Part shown: positions 28,549 through 37,578 of the stretch, one piece after another | Layout: every line of letters begins with the position of its first letter | Numbering within the stretch: position 1 is the stretch's first letter | Source: Myxococcales bacterium | GTDB lineage: Bacteria > Myxococcota_A > Polyangia > Polyangiales > Houyiibacteriaceae | Direction of reading: 5' to 3' | Assembly (NCBI GenBank): GCA_024640845.1 | Contig: JAHEEE010000020.1 | Span: 1 to 53,943, forward strand | DNA: 53,943 bases | The notes under the pieces: model-generated | What the model was told of the DNA's origin: nothing | What the model saw: only the letters and a program-made list of their open reading frames with translations | Databases searched by the model: none | Made by a program: the position numbers and the translations under genes

Positions 28549-29403
28549 GTGGCGAAGATCGCGCTGATAGGAGATCTCCACGGGAGCTGGGACGATGCGG
28601 ACGTACGCGCCTTCAACGCCTCCGACTATGACCTCCTGCTTTTCACGGGCGATCTAGGCAGCGGCACCGGGCAAAACGGCGTGAAAATCGCCCGCTCGAT
28701 CGCGCGCCTCACCAAACAGACGATCGTGATGCCTGGCAACAACGACGCAAACTTCCTTCCCGAGATCTCGGCCGAGTTTGGCCACCAGCGCGGCATCGCC
28801 GAGCTCATGAAGCTCGCCGCGCGGGAGAAGTTCGAGCGCGCAAGGATCGTGCTCTGCGGATATCGGTTGCATCGCCTCGAGATTAGGGGGCACGACCTCA
28901 CACTCCTCACCGCGCGACCGTGTGCGATGGGTGGTGGCGAGTTCAGCTTTCCAGAACAGCTTGCTCGGAACTACGGCATCCACGACATGCAAGAGTCCGC
29001 CGAAGCATTGCTGGGGCTCATGGATCGCGTGCAGACGAAAACGCTTCTCATCCTCGCGCACAACGGACCGTGCGGCTTGGGCGCGAGAGCCCCGGACATC
29101 TGGGGCTGCGATTTCCGAGATGAAGAGGGCGACTGGGGCGACCCCGACCTGCAGCTCGCCGTCGCGCGAGCGCGGGAGCGAGGCCACTCGACGACCGTGA
29201 TTGCCGGGCACATGCACCACCGGCTCCGCAATCGCGGACGGCGAACCTGGCAGATGCGTCGCGACGGCGTCCTCTACGTCAACCCAGCGCGAGTGCCACG
29301 CATCTACGCAGGGGCCGATGCGGAGCTTCGCCACCATGCGGTTCTCGAGCTTGGCAGCCCCGGCACAGACCCCGAGCTCCGGGAGGTCGAGTGGCCTAGC
29401 TGA
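28549..29403 (+). CDS. Metallophosphoesterase, TIGR04168-like
   Basis: 284 residues. It has the complete calcineurin-like metal site: IGDLHGSWDD (Asp9, His11), TGDLGSG, PGNNDANFL, LILAHNGPCG and AGHMHH. The RPCAMGGGEFSFPEQLARNYGI insert resembles the TIGR04168 family, seen mostly in cyanobacteria and plants. Substrate unknown. The start is a GTG at 28549. It converges on the TerB-like gene and the two stop codons fall in one hairpin. Confidence 0.85.
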   Translation: MAKIALIGDLHGSWDDADVRAFNASDYDLLLFTGDLGSGTGQNGVKIARSIARLTKQTIVMPGNNDANFLPEISAEFGHQRGIAELMKLAAREKFERARIVLCGYRLHRLEIRGHDLTLLTARPCAMGGGEFSFPEQLARNYGIHDMQESAEALLGLMDRVQTKTLLILAHNGPCGLGARAPDIWGCDFRDEEGDWGDPDLQLAVARARERGHSTTVIAGHMHHRLRNRGRRTWQMRRDGVLYVNPARVPRIYAGADAELRHHAVLELGSPGTDPELREVEWPS

Positions 29404-29423
29404 GGCAGTTTTCTTTGCCTCAG
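29400..29423. terminator. Shared bidirectional hairpin between convergent genes
   Basis: CTGAGGCA and TGCCTCAG form a perfect 8-bp stem around a T-rich eight-base loop. The left arm covers the stop of the phosphoesterase and the right arm the stop of the TerB-like gene, so both 3' ends would be in the stem. Confidence 0.5.
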
Positions 29424-29929
29424 TCGAGGATGGCGACTGCCGCGTCCGGGTCTACTCCGACCTCTTCAGCGAGCAGCTCGAGCGCGGCGCGTTCGCGATC
29501 GCTCGCTTCGCCATCCGCGAGGATCGCCGCCGCTGCCAGCTCGACGGTCACTTCGCTATCCGCGCGGTCGGCGGCGATCTGACTTGCGACGTACGCAATT
29601 CGCCCCTCCAAGCCTTCGCGGCCTAGCGCATCGCCAAAGCTGGCCAGCATCGAGTCGATGGTCGTGTCGTCGAGAGAGTCATTGGTGAGCGTGCGAATCG
29701 CACCCCGCAGAGCGCGGTGCTCACGCTCATCACAAAGACCATCAGCGCTGACCATCAAGAAAATCGCCTCGGCCATCGGCGCCACTCGATGAAGAATCGC
29801 CCGTAGCTCGGGGGTGCAGCCAGGCGGCTCGACGACGGCGATTGGATTGCCCCGTCGGGGAGGCTTGGCGCCGCCGCGTTCGAGGATGAGGTCGCGCACA
29901 CGCGTGACGAGGTCATGACTGAATCGCAT
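29420..29929 (-). CDS. TerB-like domain protein
   Basis: 169 residues, cytoplasmic. The region from ~45 to the end is helical and has the TerB pattern of two repeated acidic motifs: LMVSADGLCDEREHRAL and AAAILADGEASDRERAALELLAEEVGVD. The DG-x-x-x-x-E motifs bind metal in tellurite-resistance TerB; the role here is unknown. I prefer the ATG at 29929 because AAGG lies seven bases upstream; an ATG ten codons earlier (29959) is possible. The 217 bases between it and the SDR gene hold nothing recognisable. Confidence 0.7.
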   Translation of the reverse strand: MRFSHDLVTRVRDLILERGGAKPPRRGNPIAVVEPPGCTPELRAILHRVAPMAEAIFLMVSADGLCDEREHRALRGAIRTLTNDSLDDTTIDSMLASFGDALGREGLEGRIAYVASQIAADRADSEVTVELAAAAILADGEASDRERAALELLAEEVGVDPDAAVAILD

Positions 29930-30146
29930 GGATGCCTTGTGCCCAACGGTATCGTCCATGCGGGCGGTGGCAAGGATCGGCGTGTGAGCTGGTCTGTCAG
30001 CCCTAGGAAGAGACGCTCTGAAAGCAGAGGGGGTAGCCTCCGCTCCCTCGATCGTGTTAGCGTTTTGGGCCTCACCTCGTGCACCGGCGTCGCTTCTCCC
30101 GCCGTCCAGCCCCAGCTGATTCTGTAGCGTCGAAGCACCACGGCCC

Positions 30147-31127
30147 TCAGAGCAGGCCCTCCTCGACCAGCCAATCGTAGGTATCCCGCACGCTGACCGA
30201 CATCGGCTGAATCTGATAGCCCAGCTCGCGGATTGCCTTGTCGCTCCGAAAGGTCGCTCCTTTGGAGGCGGCGGCTTCTGCGAGCTCCGGAGTGATCTCG
30301 GGCTCCTTCCCGGTGAGCGCGGCCACCATGACCGAGAGTCGACCAAAGGCCTTTAGAACCCACATGGGGGCTTTGCGAGGCACTTTGGCGCCCGAGAGCG
30401 CAGCCATCTCGGCGGCTAGCTCGACGAGCTCGTGCTCATCGCCTGCGAGGAGATACCTCTCGCCGTTTCGTCCCCTGTCGACGGCGGCAAGATGCGCGCG
30501 AACGACGTCGCGAACGTGGGTCGGCGAGACGGTCGAAGGCCCGACGGCAGGCAGTGCCCTGTCCCGCAGAAGAAAGAAGAGTCGGCCCCAGTTATTCGAG
30601 TCGTAGGGGCCGAGAACTTCGGCTGGGTTGAGCACGACGACCTTCATCCCGAGCTCTACGCCCTTCAGGGCTTCGATTTCGCCGAGGTGCTTGCTTCGTT
30701 CATAGTTGATCCACGAGCTCTTTCCGTGTGACGGCGTGTCTTCGGTGACGACGCCCTTCGCGCGTCCCCAGACGGAGTTGCTCGACGTGTGAATGAAAGT
30801 CGCAACGCCCTTGGCCGCCGACACCTCCACCATGTTGCGGGTGCCGTCGATGTTGATCGCGTTCTGCTGCGCGTTCTTCTTCGACCAAAAGCTCGTGTCC
30901 CCGGCGACGTGAAACACGACCTCCGTGCCCGCCGGGATTGCGCGCTCGAGCGACGCGCGATCGGTGATCGAGCCTTCGACGAGCTTGATCGGGAATCGCT
31001 TCAGATAGCTGAGGTTCGAGGTCGGCCGGTGGAGGGCCGTCACGTCCCATCCTTCGCTCACGAGAAGCTCGATGAGATTGATGCCGATGAAGCCCGTGCC
31101 GCCGGTCAGGAATGCAGTTCTTCCCAT
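30147..31127 (-). CDS. Extended SDR / NAD-dependent epimerase-dehydratase family protein
   Basis: 326 residues. The Rossmann loop is TGGTGFIGINLIELL (residues 8-22), the catalytic motif is YERSK (Tyr and Lys four apart, preceded by TSSNSVWG), and LNPAEVLGPYDSNNWG follows. The form resembles dihydroflavonol-reductase-like and 3-beta-hydroxysteroid-dehydrogenase-like SDRs (HpnA-type). A sterol substrate is conceivable given the sterol methyltransferase in this genome, but nothing in the context supports it. Divergent from the acyl-ACP-reductase-like gene across 260 bases. Confidence 0.85.
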   Translation of the reverse strand: MGRTAFLTGGTGFIGINLIELLVSEGWDVTALHRPTSNLSYLKRFPIKLVEGSITDRASLERAIPAGTEVVFHVAGDTSFWSKKNAQQNAINIDGTRNMVEVSAAKGVATFIHTSSNSVWGRAKGVVTEDTPSHGKSSWINYERSKHLGEIEALKGVELGMKVVVLNPAEVLGPYDSNNWGRLFFLLRDRALPAVGPSTVSPTHVRDVVRAHLAAVDRGRNGERYLLAGDEHELVELAAEMAALSGAKVPRKAPMWVLKAFGRLSVMVAALTGKEPEITPELAEAAASKGATFRSDKAIRELGYQIQPMSVSVRDTYDWLVEEGLL

Positions 31128-31387
31128 GGGTGTCCCGAGTATAGACCTCAGGGGCTCGAACCGCGCCATCGCATGGATGACCCGACTAGGCGCATACGCG
31201 GCAGACCCGGGGCGAGGACGAATGAACCAGGTGGAGCGGCTCCTCGTATGGGCGATCGGCCCGGTGGTGAGTGAAGTCGCCGATTTCTTCGTCGAGCTGG
31301 GCCGGATGCGAGCATCCGCACCTGTAGCATTTGGAGCCCATCCCTTGTACTTTACACCCCTGTTTTCACAAAGCGGGAAATGCTCCT

Positions 31388-33481
31388 ATGAAACGCGTCG
31401 CCAGTATCAGCCTGGGTCCCCTCAGTCTCGACTGTAACTTCTCGACTCAATTCCTCGGCCACGACTTCGAAGTCGTGCGCATCGGGACCAACAAAGATTT
31501 CAAGGCAGCCGAAAAGCTCGTCGTCGAATGGCGAGACAAGGTCGATGCCATCGGGCTTGGGTTAGTGCACGATCACTACTGGGTGGGAACCCATCATTTT
31601 CATCAGCGCGACACGGCCAAGCTCGAAAAGCTTGCGGGCGATACCCTCGTGAGTACCGGCGCGCGCCTACGGGGGATTGTGCAGGAGTGGTCGTTGCGCT
31701 CGGCTCAGCACGAGCTCGGGAATTTCTTCAACAACGCCAAGGTATTGTTTCTCTCGGGGACGACCAACTACCGCTTGGCGTCTGTCATGGCGGAATACAC
31801 CGAAAACCTGTCCTTCGCCGATCCCGTTCTTCAGTTCGGCGCGCCGAACCTCCTGCATTCATTGAGCGCGCTGGAGCTCTACGCGGCGGCCAGTAACCGG
31901 ATGCTGCGATTCGGTCCGGAAAACGGCTTGCTGCCGTCCTTGGCGCCAGGGAAGCAGCTCAACCGATTGCTTCTGAAGAAGGCGGTACGGGACGCGGATG
32001 TCATCGTCGCGTCCTACCACCAGCTGGAGCGCTATGGTCCTGACGAGCTGGAAGGGAAGGTGGTGCTGACCTCGACGATTTCCCCCGACCGGCAGCAGGC
32101 CCTGAAGGAGCGTGGGGTTCGGGTCGTGATCGACTGCAGCATCCAGCTATTCGAGCAGACCGTAGGCCTCAACCTCATAGAGGCGATGATCCTGGCTGCC
32201 TTGGGCAAACCTGCGAAAGAGATCGCGCACGACGACTACCTAGAGATCTTCACCGACCTCGATCTCAAACCGAGGATTCTCTATCCGATCGAGGGCAAGA
32301 AGCAGATCAATCGCTTTGCGTTCGTCATCCACCCGCTCTCGCAAAAATACCTGACGAACCTGAAGCCCCTCGAGATTCTTTCGAAAGTATCACCGCCAGC
32401 GGTGATGGATGTGGTCGAGAAGGCGATCGCCTACACGCCGCCCATGGTGTACTCGAAAGTAGAGGGCATTCGGTCGCCCTCTGGGGTGGAGGCCAAAGGT
32501 TGGCTGATTACTGTTGGGGGCACGCCCAAACAGATCATGTCTCACAGCCCGGAGTTCACGTATCGCCAACTGCTGGCGGCCGCGGACATGGCCAAGAAAA
32601 TGGGAGCCCAGATCATGGGTCTTGGGGCCTTCACCAAAGTGGTCGGAGACGCGGGGGTCACCGTGGCCAAACGCGCCCCCCTACCCATCACGACTGGGAA
32701 TAGCTACAGCGCCTCCGGCGCCCTGTGGGCAGCCCATGACGCCGCCGCGAGACTCGGCCTGGTCGAGCTGGAGAAGGGCAAGAAGATCAAGGGCAAGGCG
32801 ATGGTGGTGGGTGCCACCGGTGCGATCGGCTCGGCCTGCGCCAGGTTACTGGCCCGGACCGCAGAGGAGGTTCACCTGGTGTCGCCCGAGTCAGCAAAGC
32901 TGCTGGTACTGGAGAAGTCCATACTGAGAGAATCGCCAGATGCGAAACTGGTCCTGGCGTCCTACGCGGACGGTGACCGCAGCATTGGCGACATGGATAT
33001 GATCGTCACGGCAACCTCCGGGGCTGGCAAGAAGATTCTCGACATCATGAAAGTGAAGCCGGGCTGTGTGATCACCGATGTGGCACGGCCGCTCGACCTG
33101 CCCGCCGAAGAGGTGGCCAAGCGTCCCGATGTGTTGGTCATCGAGTCAGGTGAGGTGTACCTGCCCGGCAAGGTGAGCATGAAAAAAATCGGTTTCGATG
33201 ACCCGAATGTGGTGTACGCATGCCTCGCGGAGACCATCGTGCTCACGCTCGAAGGTCGGTTCGAAAACTTCACCCTGGGTCGGACGATCGAGTGGGAAAA
33301 GGTGCATGAAATCTACAAGCTGGGGTTGAAGCACGGCATGCGGCTGGCGGCGATTTCGGGTGTGAACGGCGTTTTCTCCGACGAAGACATTGCCAGGGTG
33401 CGGGAGTTGGCCTTGCAAGCCCGCGAGAAAGCAAAGCAACCCTCGGCCGCGCAAGCTGCTGCAAGCAGCAAGCCTTCCTAG
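31388..33481 (+). CDS. Large fused dehydrogenase: quinate-5-dehydrogenase-like domain plus acyl-ACP reductase-like domain
   Basis: 697 residues in two parts. Residues ~1-310 start RVASISLGPLSLD, with RIGTNKD and VDAIGLGL, and resemble the predicted quinate 5-dehydrogenase family. Residues ~320-690 follow cyanobacterial long-chain acyl-ACP reductase: FVIHPLSQKYL, MGAQIMGLGAFTKVVGDAGV, the NADPH loop VVGATGAIGSACARLLAR (GATGAIG at 475-481), and VYACLAET with Cys612 where the acyl-enzyme cysteine is expected. AAR enzymes reduce fatty acyl-ACP to aldehyde and are usually ~340 residues. No aldehyde-deformylating oxygenase is in the window. Codons look CTG/GTG-richer than the neighbours, hinting at transfer; I did not quantify this. 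Start set by MKRVASIS at 31388. Confidence 0.75.
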   Translation: MKRVASISLGPLSLDCNFSTQFLGHDFEVVRIGTNKDFKAAEKLVVEWRDKVDAIGLGLVHDHYWVGTHHFHQRDTAKLEKLAGDTLVSTGARLRGIVQEWSLRSAQHELGNFFNNAKVLFLSGTTNYRLASVMAEYTENLSFADPVLQFGAPNLLHSLSALELYAAASNRMLRFGPENGLLPSLAPGKQLNRLLLKKAVRDADVIVASYHQLERYGPDELEGKVVLTSTISPDRQQALKERGVRVVIDCSIQLFEQTVGLNLIEAMILAALGKPAKEIAHDDYLEIFTDLDLKPRILYPIEGKKQINRFAFVIHPLSQKYLTNLKPLEILSKVSPPAVMDVVEKAIAYTPPMVYSKVEGIRSPSGVEAKGWLITVGGTPKQIMSHSPEFTYRQLLAAADMAKKMGAQIMGLGAFTKVVGDAGVTVAKRAPLPITTGNSYSASGALWAAHDAAARLGLVELEKGKKIKGKAMVVGATGAIGSACARLLARTAEEVHLVSPESAKLLVLEKSILRESPDAKLVLASYADGDRSIGDMDMIVTATSGAGKKILDIMKVKPGCVITDVARPLDLPAEEVAKRPDVLVIESGEVYLPGKVSMKKIGFDDPNVVYACLAETIVLTLEGRFENFTLGRTIEWEKVHEIYKLGLKHGMRLAAISGVNGVFSDEDIARVRELALQAREKAKQPSAAQAAASSKPS

Positions 33482-33572
33482 TCACTCCTGCCAATCTCTC
33501 GCCGGCCGCGGACACACGCTGTCCAGTCGCATCAGAGTGATCCTCAAATCGCGGGGAGAGCTGCGGTTGCAG

Positions 33573-35081
33573 CTAGGCGGACCCGGAGGCGCGCCTGGCC
33601 GGGCGTTTGCGGCTTCCGTGCTTTGCGTACACCCGCTCGGACTCCTCCCGGACTTCGGGCCGCCGCCGTGCGGCGGAGATGCGTCGGCGCGCGCTCGCGT
33701 ACGCGGGACCGTGCTCGACGACGGGCGCCGGATAGTCTTTGCCGATGATGCAGCCAAGCTTCCGTTGGAGCGCGCTTGGCATGCGGTGGGGCTCGGCGAT
33801 GTGCTCGGGCGGCACCGCTTCGAGCTCTGGCACGAAACGCTTGATGAACTGTCCCTCGGGATCTTGATCCTTGACTTGTTTGATCGGTGAGTAGATCCGA
33901 ACGGCGTTGATTCCGGTGACCCCGGACTGCATCTGCGCTTGACTGAAGTGAATGCCGGGCTCGAAGTCGAGGAATTGGCTGCCGAGATGCTGCGCCGTCG
34001 GCCTCCACGGGAGCCAGAGCTGGTAGCTCGCGAACGACATGAGCATCGCCCGCATCCGGAAATTGATCCAACCGGCGTGATGCAGCGCCCGCATGCATGC
34101 GTCGACCATCGGGTAGCCGGTGTGCCCGTTCGCCCAGGCCTCGAAGTAGTGGTTGCGAAGGTTCCCATCGCGCAGGCCATCCAGTTGTCGGTTGAGCGCC
34201 CTGAACTCGAGCTCGGGCTCGTCCTCGAGCTTCTGGATGAAGTGGCAGTGCCAACGGAGTCTCGATTGAAACGAGCTCAGCGACTGCAGCCATCTCGGGT
34301 CGAGGTCCACCTTCTGTTTGCGAAGCTCTTTCACTTCCGCAGAGCGTGCGCGTGTTCGCTGGAAGACCGTTCGCATCGAGACGTTGCCCCATGCGAGGTA
34401 TGGGCTGAGGCGGCTGCAGGAATCCCAGGCTTGCAGCGGGCTCGACATCTCGTACCGATATCCCGCGCCGCGCTCCGCGAGAAACGAGTCGAGGGTCTCG
34501 AGGCCCAGCTTCTCGCCTCCGTGTTGGACGTCGCGCTGTGAAGGCGGGGTCAAACCGAGGTCGTTGGCGCTCCGGAGGCCTTCGGGCTCGATTCCCGGCT
34601 GGGCGCGGAGCGCGCCGGGCTCCTCGAGAATCGGGCGCGACATGAATTTCGACCAGCGAGCCGCCCAACCGTCGCGCGTGCCGAGCTTCCGAATCACGCC
34701 AAACTGATTGCGCTCGTACCAAGGCACACCGTGCTGGCGCGCCCAGCCGGCAACGCGGAGATCGCGCTCGTAGCTAACGCGATTGCCGGTCTCGCGATGG
34801 CTGTGGAGCGCAGTAATCCCATGCTGGCGTCGGATGGCATCGAGCACGTCGGGCATGCGGCCGACGCGAATGACTAGATCGGCCCCAAGCTCTCGGAGGC
34901 GGACACGTAGCTCTGCGAGGGACTCGTTGATGAAGCCAAGGTGGAGCGCCCCGAGCTCTGGAGTGGCGAGAAGCTCGGGCTCGTAGACGTAGAGGCACAG
35001 CACTTTCCCCTGCGCTGCGGCATCGAGCAGAGGGCGGTGGTCGTGGATGCGAAGATCGCGTTTGAACCAGACTACGTGCAT
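33573..35081 (-). CDS. Photolyase/cryptochrome family flavoprotein
   Basis: 502 residues. The N-terminal alpha/beta antenna domain (~1-130) starts MHVVWFKRDLRIHDHRPL. The C-terminal FAD domain includes SRLSPYLAWGNVS, RWHCHFIQKLEDEP, GHTGYPMVDACMRAL, GWINFRMRAMLMSF and SGVTGINAVRIYSPIKQ. The NFRMRAMLMSFASY and GINAVRIYSP forms place it in a less-studied proteobacterial branch distinct from class I CPD photolyases, so the lesion repaired (CPD, 6-4 or ssDNA) or a light-sensing role is open. The last ~60 residues are basic. Start fixed by the FKRDLR motif. Convergent with the fused dehydrogenase. Confidence 0.88.
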   Translation of the reverse strand: MHVVWFKRDLRIHDHRPLLDAAAQGKVLCLYVYEPELLATPELGALHLGFINESLAELRVRLRELGADLVIRVGRMPDVLDAIRRQHGITALHSHRETGNRVSYERDLRVAGWARQHGVPWYERNQFGVIRKLGTRDGWAARWSKFMSRPILEEPGALRAQPGIEPEGLRSANDLGLTPPSQRDVQHGGEKLGLETLDSFLAERGAGYRYEMSSPLQAWDSCSRLSPYLAWGNVSMRTVFQRTRARSAEVKELRKQKVDLDPRWLQSLSSFQSRLRWHCHFIQKLEDEPELEFRALNRQLDGLRDGNLRNHYFEAWANGHTGYPMVDACMRALHHAGWINFRMRAMLMSFASYQLWLPWRPTAQHLGSQFLDFEPGIHFSQAQMQSGVTGINAVRIYSPIKQVKDQDPEGQFIKRFVPELEAVPPEHIAEPHRMPSALQRKLGCIIGKDYPAPVVEHGPAYASARRRISAARRRPEVREESERVYAKHGSRKRPARRASGSA

Positions 35082-35207
35082 GCTTGCCGATTGGCTCGCT
35101 GAACGTAGCGTTGTGGTCGATGGCGTCAACGCCGACCAAGACCTCTGCCAAGTGCGGCCGCTGAGGTTCAGGACGCTGTCCTCGACAGGACGCGAACCGT
35201 CCCGCGC

Positions 35208-35555
35208 TCAGATATCCACGACGACGTTTCCGTCTTCTACCAAGACGGGATAGGTCTTGAGTGCTTTCTCGCCGCGGAGCGCATTCAGAAGCTGAATCCC
35301 CGGCGGGAAGTTCGCCCACTTGCACACCTCTCCGGTACGAATGTCGAACTCTGCGCGGTGAAGGGGGCAACGAATCCGTTCACCATCGACGATCTTTCCT
35401 CTCGTCAATGGGGCAAACACATGCGTGCAGCTGTTCTGGGTGGCGTAAACACCGTCCTCTAGACGATAGACGAGCACGCTCGTGTCCCCGACCTTGAACG
35501 CCTTCTTGTGACCCACCGAAAGGTCCGACTCTTTGCAGACCACGTGTCGCGCCAT
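35208..35555 (-). CDS. Rieske-type [2Fe-2S] ferredoxin
   Basis: 115 residues, one Rieske domain. The cluster ligands are in SCTHVFAPL (Cys-x-His) and CPLHRAEFD (Cys-x-x-His). The overall layout (VYRLEDGVYATQNSCTH ... RTGEVCKWANFPP) is that of ferredoxin components of Rieske oxygenases and of NirD-like proteins. GGAGG seven bases before the ATG at 35555 decides the start. No oxygenase or reductase is adjacent. It could donate electrons to the sterol Rieske oxygenase at 11452-12507, but that is only inference. Confidence 0.88.
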   Translation of the reverse strand: MARHVVCKESDLSVGHKKAFKVGDTSVLVYRLEDGVYATQNSCTHVFAPLTRGKIVDGERIRCPLHRAEFDIRTGEVCKWANFPPGIQLLNALRGEKALKTYPVLVEDGNVVVDI

Positions 35556-35767
35556 GCCGACCTCCAATCCTGCGCTTCATATAGCAGAGCATAGGAGAAA
35601 GGGTCGACGCCGCAGTCCGGTATTCGATCGGGACGTCGAGGCTCGGCGATCGATCGGCGCGAATCATTCCCGGACGGGCTTGCGCTTCTGGGGACGAGGC
35701 TACAGTGAAGAAGCTCCTGACTGTTTCCACGGATTCCTCCTCTGCAGTGAAGACCAACGGCAACAAC

Positions 35768-36634
35768 ATGAAGTTCGGGTTTGGACACGAGACTATCTCG
35801 CTTCGTGCGTGCGACCCTGCCCAAAGGCTTGCGGAGTTCATCGCGCAGCACCCGCGGATGACAATTCTCACCGGAGCTGGCTGCAGCACCGCCTCCGGGA
35901 TTCCCGACTACCGGGATGATGACGGAAAATGGAAGCACAGGGAGCCGATGCGGTACGCGCAGTTCGTGCGCGAGCTCGGCAATCGTCAACGCTACTGGGC
36001 CCAAAGCTTCAGCGGGTGGCAGCGAATCTCCCGCGCCAAGCCCAACGCGGCCCACCGCGCGCTCAGCGCAATGGAGAATCGGGGCCATGTCTCCTGCCTC
36101 GTCACACAGAACGTGGACGGGCTTCATCAACGGGCCGGTAGCCGTCAGGTCATCGACCTTCACGGAGTCCTTCACCGGGTCCGCTGCCTCGGCTGCGGAC
36201 GGATCATGCCCCGCGATGCGTTTCAGCAGCAGCTTCAGGATGCCAACCGGGACTGGCGGGCAGAAGTGCGCGGGCACGCACCCGACGGGGACACAAAGCT
36301 TTCACGGCAGGATTTCGAATCGTTCGTCGTTCCGGACTGCCCGAGCTGCGGAGGCGTGCTCAAGCCAGATGTGGTCTTCTTCGGCGAGTCGGTACCGAAG
36401 GACAGGGTCGACGCGGTACACCAGCACGTTCAGGAATCCGACGCGCTCCTCGTGATCGGCTCTTCGCTCATGGTCTACTCCGGCTATCGTTTCGCCGTTG
36501 CCGCGCGCGGTGCCCGCAAGCCACTCGTCATCGTCAATCGCGGGACGACTCGGGCCGATGACCTCGCCACGCACAAGCTCTCCGGCGATTGCGCAGACAT
36601 CCTGCCACGAGCCATCGCTCTCATGGCGAGCTGA
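35768..36634 (+). CDS. Sir2-family NAD-dependent protein deacylase
   Basis: 288 residues. Motifs in order: TGAGCSTASGIPDYRD (NAD binding), LVTQNVDGLHQRAGS, the catalytic His in IDLHG, two zinc pairs (CLGCG and CPSCG), PDVVFFGESVP, IGSSLMVYSGY and IVNRGTTRADDLA. The long insert between the zinc pairs and the GAGCST form resemble the SIRT4-like (class II) sirtuins; target unknown. The ATG at 35768 gives a typical N-terminus. A GTG 21 codons earlier is possible. Weak ribosome binding site. Confidence 0.92.
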   Translation: MKFGFGHETISLRACDPAQRLAEFIAQHPRMTILTGAGCSTASGIPDYRDDDGKWKHREPMRYAQFVRELGNRQRYWAQSFSGWQRISRAKPNAAHRALSAMENRGHVSCLVTQNVDGLHQRAGSRQVIDLHGVLHRVRCLGCGRIMPRDAFQQQLQDANRDWRAEVRGHAPDGDTKLSRQDFESFVVPDCPSCGGVLKPDVVFFGESVPKDRVDAVHQHVQESDALLVIGSSLMVYSGYRFAVAARGARKPLVIVNRGTTRADDLATHKLSGDCADILPRAIALMAS

Positions 36635-36742
36635 GTCTGTAAATCGCCCAGGTGACGACGGCGGGTCGTTGAAGTCTTCACCAAAGAAGCCGACATCGGC
36701 CGAGCTTCGTCCGGCCTTGCGTTCAACGAGGGTGTCTTCGAG

Positions 36743-37477
36743 TCAATCGAGCGCGTATCGAACCGGAAGCGAGATCTCGCGTGCTCGCCAGCCGAGGGCC
36801 TCGGGCGGCGGCGGGATGTCGAGGGCGGTCACCGAGGCCGTGGCCGACTCGTCGAGCACGGTGTGACCCGAAGACGAAAGCACTCGAACTCCGAGAATCT
36901 TTCCGTCGGGGCCGATCGTCACGCCGAGGCGCAGCCTGCCTTCCAATCGCATGCGAAGGGCTGAGCGCGGATAGTTCCGCGAGGCGATCTTGTTGACCTC
37001 GCGTTGAACCTCGCTGAGCCAGGCGCGGAGTGCGGAACGTCGATCGACACCTTCCGCGCCGCTGCCTATGCCTGATCGCGTCGCGCTTGGGTCGGTGCCT
37101 GCAGAGCCTTTCGCCGTGGCGACGCCCGTTGCGTCGCTCCCGTCGTCCGCTGTCCCTTCGCTTTGCGCAGCGGGCTCGATCGGTTTCGACGGCCCCGAAG
37201 GTTGCGGGGCGACCGCCGCTACTGGACGTGAGCGTTTCGGTTTCGGCTGCACCTTTTGGAAAAGCTGTTCGGGTGGCGTCTCCGGAACCTTCGCCGCGTC
37301 GCCGATGGTTTCGTCGTTCCCGAGACGTCCACCGCCGTCCTCGGTGATCGTGGTGAACTCGATTGTTCGGCTCACCGGGCTCGGCTCGACCTCGGTGGGC
37401 GCAGCCGCTAGCGCGCTAAAAAACGCACCGTGGACCACGATCGAGGAGAGGAAAAAGCTCGGGGAGCGAGGATTCAT
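36743..37477 (-). CDS. TonB-family energy transducer
   Basis: 244 residues. A single N-terminal membrane helix (FFLSSIVVHGAFFSALAAAP) is followed by a Pro/Lys-rich spacer spanning the periplasm and a C-terminal TonB domain (~165-240: NYPRSALRMRLEGRLRLGVTIGPDGKI ... LPVRYAL). It should pass proton-motive energy to the receptor encoded just upstream. ATG at 37477 is used; the TTG three codons earlier is less likely. A Fur-like box ends 15 bases upstream of the start, so it can probably be transcribed alone as well as from the operon. No exbB/exbD in the window. Confidence 0.86.
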   Translation of the reverse strand: MNPRSPSFFLSSIVVHGAFFSALAAAPTEVEPSPVSRTIEFTTITEDGGGRLGNDETIGDAAKVPETPPEQLFQKVQPKPKRSRPVAAVAPQPSGPSKPIEPAAQSEGTADDGSDATGVATAKGSAGTDPSATRSGIGSGAEGVDRRSALRAWLSEVQREVNKIASRNYPRSALRMRLEGRLRLGVTIGPDGKILGVRVLSSSGHTVLDESATASVTALDIPPPPEALGWRAREISLPVRYALD

Positions 37478-37491
37478 CGACGTCAAACTCT

Positions 37492-37510
37492 GACATTGAT
37501 AATCATCTTC
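37492..37510 (-). promoter_or_regulatory. Fur-like box upstream of the tonB gene
   Basis: The 19 bases from 37492 match 15 of 19 positions of the Fur consensus, with an exact GATAATCAT core. It lies in the 101-base gap between the receptor stop and the tonB start. Repression by Fe-Fur is inferred. Confidence 0.65.
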
Positions 37511-37578
37511 AACAACCCCGCTCGTATTCTGGAGGTCACGCCTCCTCGACTGGCTGGAACCTCTGAAAATTCAAGGTC

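Noticed and set aside
31360-31375. TTTTCACAA half-site upstream of the fused dehydrogenase, reminiscent of Rex sites
   Set aside because: No matching left half at the correct spacing.
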